From NCBI RefSeq assembly GCF_010993965.1, contig NZ_WIXM01000001.1, positions 434,001 to 498,000 of the forward strand: DNA of 64,000 bases, in the 5' to 3' direction. Each line of letters begins with the position of its first letter. Position 1 is the first letter of the stretch. The position numbers were made by a program, and so were the translations under genes. Origin of the DNA: Gracilibacillus sp. YIM 98692. GTDB lineage: Bacteria > Bacillota > Bacilli > Bacillales > Amphibacillaceae. The notes beneath the pieces are model-generated. The model was not told the origin of the DNA. It was given only the letters and a program-made list of their open reading frames with translations, and ran no database searches. Of the stretch, positions 1 to 8,579 are shown in pieces.

Positions 1-169
1 TTAAGCTTTCAAGCGCGTCATCCTGTGGCAGAATCTCTCCTTCAATAAAATCCTTTGTGGTTTCGGCAATCATTCGCTGCTCTTGTGTAAAATCATCAGG
101 TGTGACAACCGAGTTATAGTCGACATCGTCAATAATAAAGCTTCCACCAACTATTTTTTCACCCATCAT
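1..169 (-). CDS. fadE: Acyl-CoA dehydrogenase FadE, N-terminal part (cut by window edge)
   Basis: Only the first 56 codons lie in the window; the gene continues past base 1. The translation begins MMGEKIVGGSFIIDDVDY and continues with FTQEQRMIAETTKDFIEGE, which matches my recollection of the start of Bacillus FadE (acyl-CoA dehydrogenase of long-chain beta-oxidation), including the FTxExxMIAETTKxF block. Two ATGs are adjacent (169 and 166). The ribosome-binding sequence AAAGGGGAA just upstream fits either. The gene follows fadA by about 70 bases on the same strand and would be the last cistron of a fadN-fadA-fadE operon. The enzyme would oxidise acyl-CoA to enoyl-CoA and pass electrons to the EtfAB pair encoded at 6170-7927. 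The family call rests on the N-terminus alone. Confidence 0.85.
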   Translation of the reverse strand, partial: MMGEKIVGGSFIIDDVDYNSVVTPDDFTQEQRMIAETTKDFIEGEILPQDDALESL

Positions 170-240
170 TGAGTTCCCCTTTCTTTCATGGTGCTGGTTA
201 CGTATGCAGAATGGTGATTCAGCGAGTTTCACGCATCATT

Positions 241-1425
241 TTACCCCGGATGCACTTCAAAAACTCCAGCTGCACCCATGCCGCCGCCGATACACATTGA
301 AACCACTCCGTACCCGCCGCCTCGTCGTTTCAGCTCATAAAGCAAGGTTGAGGATAACTTGGCTCCTGTACATCCGAGAGGGTGGCCCAGTGCAATCGCT
401 CCTCCATTCACGTTTACTTTCTCCTCATCGATATTCAGTTCGCGAATGATTGGCAAGCATTGTGCTGCAAATGCTTCGTTTATTTCAAAAAGCTTGATGT
501 CATCCTGACTAACCCCTGCCATGTCAAGAGCTTTTGGAATCGCCTTGATCGGACCAACACCCATAATCTCAGGCTCAACGCCAGCCACTGCAAAGGATTT
601 AAACGTAGCTAATGGTTTTAGGCCAAGTGCTTCCGCTTTCTCTTTACTCATCACAACGCACGCTGCTGCACCATCACTCATTTGCGACGAGTTTCCGGCA
701 GTTACGGTCCCTCCCTGCTTGAATGCCGGCTTTAGTCCTGCCAGTACGTCAACACTTGTATCCGGACGAACCCCTTCGTCCGTGTCGACAACGGTTTGCT
801 TTTCCCAGCGATTGCCTTTCTCATCGACTCCTTTAAGCGCTGTTTGCACCGGGGCAATTTCTTCCTTAAATTTCCCTGCCCGAACAGCTGCTGCTGCTTT
901 CTGGTGGCTCGCTGCGGCAAAACGATCCTGATCCTTTCGTGAAACATTAAATCGTTCTGCCACTTCTTCAGCCGTAAAGCCCATCCCCATATAGATTTCC
1001 GGCATTTCCTCGACGATTTGCGGATGCGGGGAAAGCTTAAATCCCGTCATCGGGACATGACTCATGCTCTCTACTCCTCCGCCGATGACAGTATCGGCAT
1101 GGCCGAGCATGACACGCTCTGCGGCAAACGCAATCGACTGCAACCCGGATGAGCAAAATCGGTTAATCGTAATGGCTGGAGTGGCAGCCGGAAAACCAGC
1201 ATAAAGGGAGATAATTCTTGCAACATTTAATCCCTGCTCCCCTTCAGGCATGGCACACCCAATAATGATATCCTCCACATCCTCTTTCTTTAATCCGGGA
1301 ACCCGCTCCATAACCGCATTTAAAACCGTACTTCCTAAGTCCTCTATGCGTGTTTGCGCAAATCCGCCTTTCTTTGCCTTCCCCGCCGGTGTGCGTGCTA
1401 TCGATACAATCACTGCTTCTCTCAC
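241..1425 (-). CDS. fadA: Acetyl-CoA acyltransferase (3-ketoacyl-CoA thiolase) FadA
   Basis: Thiolase of fatty-acid beta-oxidation: it cleaves 3-ketoacyl-CoA with CoA to give acetyl-CoA and a shortened acyl-CoA. About 394 residues, a normal family length. Visible motifs are the nucleophile Cys in INRFCSSG (about residue 91), the His region NGGAIALGHPLGCTGA near residue 350, and the second active Cys in MCIGGGMGAAG near the C-terminus. The start chosen is GTG at 1425, preceded at good distance by GAGGTGA. The in-frame ATG at 1446 has no ribosome-binding site and adds seven residues absent from relatives. It lies about 20 bases behind fadN and upstream of fadE, so all three are probably cotranscribed. 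The order and sequence match the Bacillus fadNAE operon. Confidence 0.95.
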   Translation of the reverse strand: MREAVIVSIARTPAGKAKKGGFAQTRIEDLGSTVLNAVMERVPGLKKEDVEDIIIGCAMPEGEQGLNVARIISLYAGFPAATPAITINRFCSSGLQSIAFAAERVMLGHADTVIGGGVESMSHVPMTGFKLSPHPQIVEEMPEIYMGMGFTAEEVAERFNVSRKDQDRFAAASHQKAAAAVRAGKFKEEIAPVQTALKGVDEKGNRWEKQTVVDTDEGVRPDTSVDVLAGLKPAFKQGGTVTAGNSSQMSDGAAACVVMSKEKAEALGLKPLATFKSFAVAGVEPEIMGVGPIKAIPKALDMAGVSQDDIKLFEINEAFAAQCLPIIRELNIDEEKVNVNGGAIALGHPLGCTGAKLSSTLLYELKRRGGGYGVVSMCIGGGMGAAGVFEVHPG

Positions 1426-1446
1426 ACAGTTCACCTCATTTCTCAT

Positions 1447-3843
1447 TTAGTTACGTAATGGTTTCCCTTTGCTTAACATGTACTGCATGCGCTGCCTGGT
1501 TTTCGGCTCACCGCACAAGCTTAAAAAGGCTTCCCGTTCGAGATCGAGCATATATTGTTCACTCACTCGTGTCCCCGCAGGAACATCCCCCCCAGCTAAT
1601 ACGTGAGCCAGTTTATTGGCAATCAATAGGTCATGGTCACTAATATAACCCGCCAGCTTCATTTGATAAGCACCTAGCTTCAACACCGCCTTCCCTTCGT
1701 TTCCGACGACGCGAATATCCTCCTTTGGCTTTGGAGCATACTCCTCTTCAACCAACCTTAGTGCAGCCTGCTTTGCTTCATAAATGAGATGATCCTGATG
1801 GACAACAACAGTATCCTCATCACGCAAGTAACCGAGTTTTTTCGCATCTAAAGCACTTGTCGATACCTTTCCCATGCCGATCGTTTCAAAAATGTTGTTG
1901 ACATATGGCTGTAAATCAACCTCAGGATTCGTAACAGAGCTGCTAAGACGACTGATGAGTTCCTTACATCCTCCGCCTGCCGGAATTAACCCAACACCAG
2001 CCTCGACCAATCCGTAGTACGTTTCTGCTGAGGCGACAACTTGATCGGCCGGCAGACAAACCTCAACACCGCCGCCTAAGGTCATCCCATGCGGAGCTGC
2101 AATGACAGGCTTTTCAAAATGCTTTAAGTGATACATTGTACGCTGGAATACGCGGATAATATGCTCAACTTCATCCCATTCTTCATCCTGCGCTTCCATC
2201 AAGAGCATCATTAAGTTTGCGCCAACGCAGAAATTCCGTCCTTGATTGGCAATGACGAGCCCATCGTAATGGCTGCGGACTTCTTCGATGCTTTGCTCAA
2301 TCATCGTTAAAATATCTGCACCAATCGCATTGTTAGGGGAATGGAATTCGAGACATGCGATTCCATCACCAAGATCAATCAGGCTGGCTCCACTGTTCGC
2401 TTTTACAACCTTATTTTGCTCTTTAAGCGTCCGTAGTGAAATCACTTCAGGCTTTGGCTCTCGTTGTTTGTAGGCACCATTTGAAACGAAAAACGTCGTA
2501 CCTTCTTGCTTCGTGTAAAACGATTTGTTCCCAGCTTCAAGCCAATCTTTCACCCATTGTGGAACGCTCAACCCTTCTGCTTCCATCCGCTTTACCGATG
2601 TTTCCAATCCAATTGCATCCCACGTTTCAAACGGGCCAAGCTCCCAATTAAAGCCCCACTTCATTGCTTCATCAATTTCCAGAATCGAATCCGCAATTTC
2701 TCCAACTTTTTCCGCTGAATAAAGGAGTACTTTTTTAAGCGTATTCCAGGCGAGTTCAGAGTAATGATCCTGCGCACTCAAGAGCGCTTTCAGCTTTTGC
2801 TTTGTTCCTTTTGCCATTTTTGCTGTTTCCAAAGATGCCCCGACCGCTTTCTTTCGCGGTTCGTATTCCATCGTCTGAAGATTAAGGGAAAGAATCTCCT
2901 TCCTCTTTTCGTTCTTCACCTTTTTATAAAAGCCCTGCCCCGCCTTCTCGCCAATCCAGCCTTTTTCAACCATCTCCCGTAAAATATCCGGAACTTTAAA
3001 TACTTTTTTCTCCGCTTCATCGGTTACTTTTTCGTACATATTGTTGGCAATATGAACAAACGTATCAAGTCCCACTAAGTCCAACGTTCGAAATGTCGCA
3101 CTTTTCGGACGCCCCATTGCCGGTCCGGTAATGGCATCCATTTCTTCGACTGTATATCCTTTAGCAAGCATTTCGTTTAGTGTGACGTGCAGACTGTATG
3201 CTCCGATCCGGTTCGCGATAAAATTCGGCGTATCCTTCGCAATCACGACCCCTTTGCCGAGCTTTTTCTCACAAAATTGACTCATGATGTCTACGATTTC
3301 CGGCAGTGTTTGCTTGCCTGGAATAATTTCTAATAGTTTCATATAGCGGGGCGGATTAAAGAAATGTGTGCCGAGAAAGTGCTTTTTAAATTCCTCACTG
3401 CGCCCCTCGACCATTGCATTGATGGAAATGCCTGAGGTGTTAGAGCTGACAATTGTTCCCTTCTCCCATACCGTTTCAACGCGCTCGAAAAGTTGCTTCT
3501 TCATGTCAAGATTTTCAACAATCACTTCAATAATCCAATCAACTTCCTTTATTCGCTCCAAATCATCCTCTATATTGCCAGGAGTAATAAACGATACTAA
3601 ATCCTCATCATACAGCGGGGCTGGTTTTGTTTTCTTAAGCCTCTTTATGGCATTTACAGCTTTACGGTTACGGACTTCCTTACTATCTAGATTCAGTCCT
3701 TTTCTTTTCTCTTCTTCTGTCAATTGATCAGGAACAATATCGAGCAAGAGACAAGGGATCCCCACGTTTGCTAGGTGGGCTGCAATGCTTGCTCCCATAA
3801 CGCCCGAACCGATTACAGCTGCACGTCGAATTTGTCTTTCCAT
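1447..3843 (-). CDS. fadN: 3-hydroxyacyl-CoA dehydrogenase / enoyl-CoA hydratase FadN
   Basis: Bifunctional beta-oxidation enzyme of 798 residues, close to the Bacillus FadN length. The N-terminal half is the NAD-dependent 3-hydroxyacyl-CoA dehydrogenase: the nucleotide-binding GSGVMGASIAAHLA sits near residues 12-25 and GTHFFNPPRYMKLLEIIPG near 160-180. The C-terminal half (about 480-700) is an enoyl-CoA hydratase/isomerase domain with HGMTLGGGVEVCLPAD. This domain order, dehydrogenase first, is typical of FadN and the reverse of E. coli FadB. The ATG at 3843 is preceded by AGGAGG. The gene is first in the fadN-fadA-fadE run and starts 18 bases after the end of fadF, so read-through from fadF is likely. 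Confidence 0.95.
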   Translation of the reverse strand: MERQIRRAAVIGSGVMGASIAAHLANVGIPCLLLDIVPDQLTEEEKRKGLNLDSKEVRNRKAVNAIKRLKKTKPAPLYDEDLVSFITPGNIEDDLERIKEVDWIIEVIVENLDMKKQLFERVETVWEKGTIVSSNTSGISINAMVEGRSEEFKKHFLGTHFFNPPRYMKLLEIIPGKQTLPEIVDIMSQFCEKKLGKGVVIAKDTPNFIANRIGAYSLHVTLNEMLAKGYTVEEMDAITGPAMGRPKSATFRTLDLVGLDTFVHIANNMYEKVTDEAEKKVFKVPDILREMVEKGWIGEKAGQGFYKKVKNEKRKEILSLNLQTMEYEPRKKAVGASLETAKMAKGTKQKLKALLSAQDHYSELAWNTLKKVLLYSAEKVGEIADSILEIDEAMKWGFNWELGPFETWDAIGLETSVKRMEAEGLSVPQWVKDWLEAGNKSFYTKQEGTTFFVSNGAYKQREPKPEVISLRTLKEQNKVVKANSGASLIDLGDGIACLEFHSPNNAIGADILTMIEQSIEEVRSHYDGLVIANQGRNFCVGANLMMLLMEAQDEEWDEVEHIIRVFQRTMYHLKHFEKPVIAAPHGMTLGGGVEVCLPADQVVASAETYYGLVEAGVGLIPAGGGCKELISRLSSSVTNPEVDLQPYVNNIFETIGMGKVSTSALDAKKLGYLRDEDTVVVHQDHLIYEAKQAALRLVEEEYAPKPKEDIRVVGNEGKAVLKLGAYQMKLAGYISDHDLLIANKLAHVLAGGDVPAGTRVSEQYMLDLEREAFLSLCGEPKTRQRMQYMLSKGKPLRN

Positions 3844-3861
3844 ACGATGAAACCTCCTGTT

Positions 3862-6006
3862 CTATCCTGTTAGTTTACTAGACTCGCCAAAGACAGCTTG
3901 CTCTAAGATCTCAGCAATATCCTTTGTCTTCACACGCTCCTCTACTTCCATTGCTTTCGTACCATCATCTAGCATTGTGAGACAAAACGGGCATGCACTG
4001 CTAATCATCGTCGGATTCACGTCAAGCGCCTGCTCCGTACGAGCGAGATTCACCCTCTTTCCAGCAGTTTCCTCCATCCACATCATACCTCCCCCTGCGC
4101 CGCAGCACATTCCATTCTCACGGTTACGCTCCATCTCAAGCAATTCCACACCTTTAATCGAACGGAGGATATCTCGAGGCTGCTCATAAAGATTGTTATA
4201 GCGCCCAAGATAACAGGAATCATGATACGTAATCCGCTCATTCAATTCATACGTTGGCGTCAACCGGCCTTCTTTCACTAGTTGATTGAGAAACTCGGTA
4301 TGATGAAGGACCTCAACCCCGTCTAAACCAAACTCTGGGTATTCATTTTTCATCGTATTAAAAGTATGCGGACAGGCTGTAACAATTTTTTTCACATTGT
4401 ATTTCTGGAATGTTGCGATGTTTTCCATGCATAGCTCTTGGAACAGTAATTCATTGCCCATTCTTCTCGGTGTATCACCGGAATTTTTCTCTTCATTGCC
4501 AAGAATCGCAAAGTTGACGCCTGCTTCATTAAGTAATCTTACAAACGCTCGGGACACTTTCCGGCTGCGATTATCGTATGATCCCATCGAACCGACAAAG
4601 TAAAGAATCTCAAAATCAGGATTTTCCTTTACTGTCGGCACCGGAATCCCTTCAATGTCTTCTGTCCACTTCGCACGGTCTCTTCGATTGATTCCCCACG
4701 GATTCCCTTGACGTTCAATGTTCTGCATCGCACGCTGGCCTTCATGAGGAACACTGCCTTCCATAAGAAGCAAATACCGGCGCAAGTCAACGATTTTATC
4801 AACATGTTCATTTCCGACTGGACATTGATCCTCACAGTTCCGACATGTCGTACATGCCCAAATCTCTTCCTCGGTCATCACATCGCCAACGAGACTTAGC
4901 TCCTGCACATTTTGATCACTTGTCGACCACATCTGCTGCTGAAGCGTCATCGTCGGTTGAATCGTCGTCCCTTGCCCCCACTCGACCTCTTCTGCATGAA
5001 CATCGTGTACACTGTGTATACCAGTTTGTTTATACTTAGACTCCGGTACCCAAGGTGATTTCGATGTGATCGCTGCTCCTTTTTCAGTCAGGTGGTCTCG
5101 CAGCTTTACAATCAGATGCATCGGCGAAAGAACCTTGCCCGTATTGGAAGCTGGACACACATCCGTGCAGCGTCCACATTCCACACAAGAATAGAAGTCA
5201 AGCATTTGCTGCTGCGAGAAATCCTCAATTTTTCCAACACCGAATGATTCCGCATCTTCATCCTCAAGATCAAGGCTTCTCAATTGGCCAACCGGCTCCG
5301 TTCGTCTTAAAAAAATGTTGATCGGAGCAACGAAAAGATGAAAATGCTTCGACTGCGGAACATACACTAAAAACGCCAGCAAAATCAACAAATGCGCCCA
5401 CCAAAACGTGTAAAAGAGAACATGTGCTGTGACCTCTCCAACCCATGTAAAAGTTGCTGCGATCACAGAGGAAATCGGAGCATACCAAGAAAAGGAGAGC
5501 TCATGTACGATCCGCTCAAATCCAAGCGTCAATAAAACCGATAACATTAAGGAAAAAATGAAATAAATAACGATTCTAGGCTTTTTCCCTCTTTTTAAGC
5601 GCGGCAGCTTCTCCCCGTAACGGCGGTAGGCAGCATAGCCAACTGCAAGCAAAATGAGAAAGACTGTCACTTCCTGAAAGAGGTTAAAGACGTGATAGCC
5701 AGGAACCGGAAGCCCATTTGCCCCTAGGCCTTTGACAATGATATCCAAGGCACCAAACTGTACAATGATAAATCCATAGAAAATAATCACATGCATGATT
5801 CCACTTTTTTTGTCCTTCAACAATTTTGATTGACCGAATACTTGAGAGACAAACGTCCTAAACCGTTCATCCAGCTTCCTTTCCATTTCCACCTGTTTTC
5901 CTAGCTTAATATATAAGTAGCGATGATAGACAACTTTTCCAAATAAATACAAGCCGTAACCAGTTACTAAGAGAAATGCTAGAAATTGAATCCATTGCCA
6001 AGCCAC
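3862..6006 (-). CDS. fadF: Membrane Fe-S oxidoreductase FadF (electron transfer from ETF)
   Basis: 714-residue protein of the FadF/YwjF family, thought to carry electrons from acyl-CoA dehydrogenases and ETF to the quinone pool. The first about 230 residues contain several membrane helices of the nitrate-reductase-gamma/cytochrome type. Two ferredoxin-type 4Fe-4S motifs follow: CVECGRCTDVCP near residue 273 and CTTCRNCEDQCP near 384. The C-terminal half carries cysteine-rich CCG domains (CYLGRYNN; CCGAGGGMMW near 635) as in heterodisulfide reductase subunit D-like proteins. It starts with GTG at 6006 behind GGAAAGGAG. It is divergent from etfBA and upstream of fadN, consistent with a beta-oxidation electron-transfer role. 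Confidence 0.9.
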   Translation of the reverse strand: MAWQWIQFLAFLLVTGYGLYLFGKVVYHRYLYIKLGKQVEMERKLDERFRTFVSQVFGQSKLLKDKKSGIMHVIIFYGFIIVQFGALDIIVKGLGANGLPVPGYHVFNLFQEVTVFLILLAVGYAAYRRYGEKLPRLKRGKKPRIVIYFIFSLMLSVLLTLGFERIVHELSFSWYAPISSVIAATFTWVGEVTAHVLFYTFWWAHLLILLAFLVYVPQSKHFHLFVAPINIFLRRTEPVGQLRSLDLEDEDAESFGVGKIEDFSQQQMLDFYSCVECGRCTDVCPASNTGKVLSPMHLIVKLRDHLTEKGAAITSKSPWVPESKYKQTGIHSVHDVHAEEVEWGQGTTIQPTMTLQQQMWSTSDQNVQELSLVGDVMTEEEIWACTTCRNCEDQCPVGNEHVDKIVDLRRYLLLMEGSVPHEGQRAMQNIERQGNPWGINRRDRAKWTEDIEGIPVPTVKENPDFEILYFVGSMGSYDNRSRKVSRAFVRLLNEAGVNFAILGNEEKNSGDTPRRMGNELLFQELCMENIATFQKYNVKKIVTACPHTFNTMKNEYPEFGLDGVEVLHHTEFLNQLVKEGRLTPTYELNERITYHDSCYLGRYNNLYEQPRDILRSIKGVELLEMERNRENGMCCGAGGGMMWMEETAGKRVNLARTEQALDVNPTMISSACPFCLTMLDDGTKAMEVEERVKTKDIAEILEQAVFGESSKLTG

Positions 6007-6169
6007 AATGATCGCTCCTTTCCTGAAATAGTAGGTTTACAGAAGCTTTTGGACCGCCTTTTTCCTTGAAGAAACACACATTAAAAATAAAGAGCTCTCA
6101 TACATATAAAGATATGTACCAGCTTATTAGAAAATACCAACCCATTTATGTTTGAAAGGAGAATGATAG

Positions 6170-6937
6170 ATGGATATTTATGTCATCATGAAACAGACCT
6201 TCGACACCGAAGAAAAAATTATCATTGAAGATGGCAATGTTTCTGAGGATGGAGTTCAATATGTCATCAACCCATATGATGAATATGCCGTAGAAGAAGC
6301 AATTCAAACAAGAGATGAATTAGGAGGAAGCGTTTACGTTATTGCTGTAGGTCCAGAGCGGACATCCGAAGCACTAAGAACAGCATTGGCTATGGGAGCC
6401 GATGAAGCCGTATTAATATCCGATGAGAGAATTGGCTCAGATGAAAACACGATCTCCAAGGTATTAGCTTCATACTTAGGTAGCCAGAAGGTTGATTTGA
6501 TTCTAGGCGGTTATTTCTCGGTCGATAACGGAGCCGGTCAAGTGGCCATTCGATTAGCACAGCTCTTAGACATTCCGCACGTCGGCTCGATTACAAAGCT
6601 CGATATGAGTGATAGCAAAGCGAAAGCAGATCGAGATGCAGAAGGTGACCTCGAACAGGTTGAAGTCACACTTCCTGCTGTTTTTACTGCGCAACAAGGA
6701 TTAAATGAACCACGTTACCCAAGCCTACCAGGAATTATGAAAGCCAAAAGAAAACCTTTTAAACAATTAACCTTAGATGATCTCGATATAGAGGAAGCCG
6801 AGCTATCCCCAAAAACAGCTAGAACAGCCCTTTCTCTCCCGCCTCAAAAAGAAGCAGGGCAAATTCTGAAGGGCGAGACTGCTGAGCAAGTGAAGGAGCT
6901 TGTTGAAAAACTGCGTGATGATGCAAAAGTATTATAA
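6170..6937 (+). CDS. etfB: Electron transfer flavoprotein subunit beta
   Basis: 255-residue ETF beta subunit, which with EtfA forms the soluble FAD/AMP heterodimer that accepts electrons from acyl-CoA dehydrogenases. The start MDIYVIMKQTFDTEE, the segment YAVEEAIQTRDELGG, the internal ALAMGADEAVLISDE and the LPAVFTAQQGLNEPRYPSLPGIMKAK block are characteristic. A good ribosome-binding sequence (GAAAGGAGAATG) precedes the ATG. The stop is only 15 bases before etfA, so the two form an operon that is divergent from the fad genes. Their placement beside fadF and fadNAE differs from the separate B. subtilis loci. Confidence 0.95.
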   Translation: MDIYVIMKQTFDTEEKIIIEDGNVSEDGVQYVINPYDEYAVEEAIQTRDELGGSVYVIAVGPERTSEALRTALAMGADEAVLISDERIGSDENTISKVLASYLGSQKVDLILGGYFSVDNGAGQVAIRLAQLLDIPHVGSITKLDMSDSKAKADRDAEGDLEQVEVTLPAVFTAQQGLNEPRYPSLPGIMKAKRKPFKQLTLDDLDIEEAELSPKTARTALSLPPQKEAGQILKGETAEQVKELVEKLRDDAKVL

Positions 6938-6952
6938 TAAGGAGGCATTCCT

Positions 6953-7927
6953 ATGAGTAAAACCATTCTAGTCGTTGCTGAGCACCGCGACGGAGCATTG
7001 CGTCAGGTCACCTATGAGGCCATTCAAGCAGCAGCATTGTCCTCAGCCGAAAACGACCAGCTCCATGTCGCCGTCATTGGTCATCAAATAGAAGGCTTGA
7101 CAGAATCCCTTTCCAGTATTGATGCTGAAAAAATTTATCTTATCGATCACTCAGATTTACAGCAATACCATCCAGAAGCGTATGCTGCTGCTTTAAAGCA
7201 AGTAATTGATGCCTCCAATCCAGACGGAATCATTTTGGGACACACGGCTATCGGACGCGACCTGGCGCCGATGATTTCAGCAAAGCTCGATGCCGGGCAA
7301 ATTTCGGATGTAACAAATATTGAGAACGTCGACGATCAAGTTGTGTTCATCCGGCCAATCTATGCGGGAAAAGCGTTTGAAAAAAAGGTTTTTCAAAGCT
7401 CCCCATGGGTTGTCACAGTTAGACCAAATAATATTTCAGCAGCTGATTCAAGCGGCGGCAAAGCTGAAGTGGAAAATATCGAGTATGCTAAGCCAGCTTC
7501 TTTACGAACAGTTATCCAAAACGTGGTCCGGAAAACTTCTGGAAAAGTAGATTTATCAGAAGCTAAAATTGTTGTATCAGGCGGGCGCGGAGTCAAAAGT
7601 GCAGACGGTTTTAAGCCTCTGCAAGAGCTAGCCGATGTCCTCGGCGGGGCAGTTGGTGCTTCTAGAGGGGCTTGCGATGCGGATTACTGTGACTATTCAC
7701 TGCAAATCGGGCAAACCGGTAAAGTCGTCACACCAGAGGTCTATATTGCATGCGGGATTAGCGGTGCGATTCAGCACGTTGCCGGAATGAGTCAGTCAAA
7801 GATTATTGTCGCCATTAACAAAGATCCTGAAGCGCCAATCTTTAAAATCGCTGATTACGGTATCGTCGGGGACCTTTTTGAAGTCGTGCCTTTACTTACA
7901 CAGGAATTTAAAAAGGTGTTAGGTTAG
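6953..7927 (+). CDS. etfA: Electron transfer flavoprotein subunit alpha
   Basis: 324-residue ETF alpha subunit. The C-terminal FAD-binding domain is plain: VVSGGRGVKS, then VGASRGACDADYC, the QIGQTGKVVTPEVYIACG segment, SGAIQHVAGM and AINKDPEAPIFKIADYGIVGD. The N-terminal half is the alpha/beta domain that contacts EtfB. The gene follows etfB at 15 bases with AAGGAGG in the gap and is followed by a hairpin terminator. Together with FadE and FadF it completes an electron path from acyl-CoA to the membrane quinones. Confidence 0.95.
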   Translation: MSKTILVVAEHRDGALRQVTYEAIQAAALSSAENDQLHVAVIGHQIEGLTESLSSIDAEKIYLIDHSDLQQYHPEAYAAALKQVIDASNPDGIILGHTAIGRDLAPMISAKLDAGQISDVTNIENVDDQVVFIRPIYAGKAFEKKVFQSSPWVVTVRPNNISAADSSGGKAEVENIEYAKPASLRTVIQNVVRKTSGKVDLSEAKIVVSGGRGVKSADGFKPLQELADVLGGAVGASRGACDADYCDYSLQIGQTGKVVTPEVYIACGISGAIQHVAGMSQSKIIVAINKDPEAPIFKIADYGIVGDLFEVVPLLTQEFKKVLG

Positions 7928-7945
7928 AAAAAGCTGGCCCAAATT

Positions 7946-7983
7946 GAGGACCTCTCCCCACTCGCTTGAGGGCCTCTTTTTCT
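7946..7983 (+). terminator. Rho-independent terminator after etfA
   Basis: Inverted repeat GAGGACC / GGGCCTC (one mismatch) with a loop of about 17 bases, followed directly by TTTTTC. It lies 19 bases after the etfA stop and would end the etfBA transcript. Confidence 0.75.
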
Positions 7984-8001
7984 TGCTTCCTCGAATAAGT
8001 G

Positions 8002-8198
8002 TCAATTCAGCTTGTTCATTTTAAAATTTTGGTACTTATCCACTTTCTTAGTGCCAAATTTACGATCATGGGTTTCATTTTGGTACTTAAACCGGCTTTA
8101 AGTACCATATTGGCTCATTCGATTTCTGGTTTTGGTTCTTACTCGTCTTTTCAGTACTATTTTGATTTCGTGTTTTTATATTTTGGTACTTATTTTTA
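8002..8198 (+). repeat. GGTACTT multi-hairpin repeat, copy A (full length)
   Basis: An approximately 197-bp element that recurs in this window at 11831 (5'-truncated), 18541 and 20520, always on the + strand and always between genes. It contains successive palindromic units built on GGTACTT/AAGTACC. The first pairs TTTGGTACT with AGTGCCAAA (one G-U wobble). The second is a perfect 10-bp stem GGTACTTAAA / TTTAAGTACC around CCGGC. A third, weaker unit uses GGTTCTT and AGTACTA. A final GGTACTTATTTTT follows. Function unknown; see findings. Confidence 0.85.
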
Positions 8199-8272
8199 GA
8201 AAGATATCATTCAACTAGTTTATGAATGGTTCCTGTCAGAGCGACCGATTACTACAAGACTAACTTCCCCAC

Positions 8273-8404
8273 GTAAAGAAAACTCGGCGATTGCCAAGCC
8301 TTTAGGCGACAGCAGAGCCGTAGTTGCACTTATACTTCGCACCTTAAAATTTTTGCTACGTCGAGTAGCTTCCCTGCTAAAATTTCACACTTTTCTAACG
8401 TGCA
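8273..8404 (+). repeat. Dispersed palindromic repeat, copy 1
   Basis: The segment with TAAAGAAAACTCGGCGAT, GCCAAGCCTTTAGGCG and CGTAGTTGCACTTAT reappears in reverse orientation at 43907-43984. Both copies end in TAACGTG followed by an A run. The present copy has about 50 extra bases between the two blocks. It looks like a miniature non-coding repeat of the kind common in Bacillaceae; no open frame is conserved. Confidence 0.55.
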
Positions 8405-8437
8405 AAAAAAAGACTTCTACCATCACAGTAGAAGTCT
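8403..8437 (-). terminator. Rho-independent terminator (leftward)
   Basis: A perfect 10-bp stem, AGACTTCTAC / GTAGAAGTCT, with a short loop; on the - strand it is followed by eight T residues. It sits 8 bases beyond the stop codon of the remnant frame at 8445-8567. It was probably the terminator of that broken gene and could now serve the zinc-ribbon gene upstream. Confidence 0.8.
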
Positions 8438-8444
8438 CCACCAT

Positions 8445-8567
8445 TTATTCGACCACTGGCGTTCGCTGTATATGAGGATAGGTAAAAATATCCCATTCAT
8501 CTCGGCTTAACCGCTCCCTCTTCATCCGCTTGAAACTAGTGCAATATCGGGGGTAATCAACTGAGAT
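8445..8567 (-). pseudogene. C-terminal remnant of an unrecognised gene
   Basis: A 40-codon open frame with no start codon and an in-frame stop just upstream. It ends in RLSRDEWDIFTYPHIQRTP and VVE, then a stop and a strong terminator. The composition and the adjoining terminator suggest the 3' end of a former gene. A second, more degraded piece (WDFFTDHRTPV) occurs at 11715-11753, so the family existed at least twice here. I do not recognise the protein family. Confidence 0.4.
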
Positions 8568-8579
8568 TTAACAAATTTT

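Noticed and set aside
6007-6169. FadR operator between fadF and etfB
   Set aside because: No TGAATGA-N-TCATTCA-like palindrome could be seen by eye.
7999-8199. Small + strand open frame within repeat copy A
   Set aside because: It is the repeat read as protein. Other copies have stops or frame shifts and there is no ribosome-binding site.
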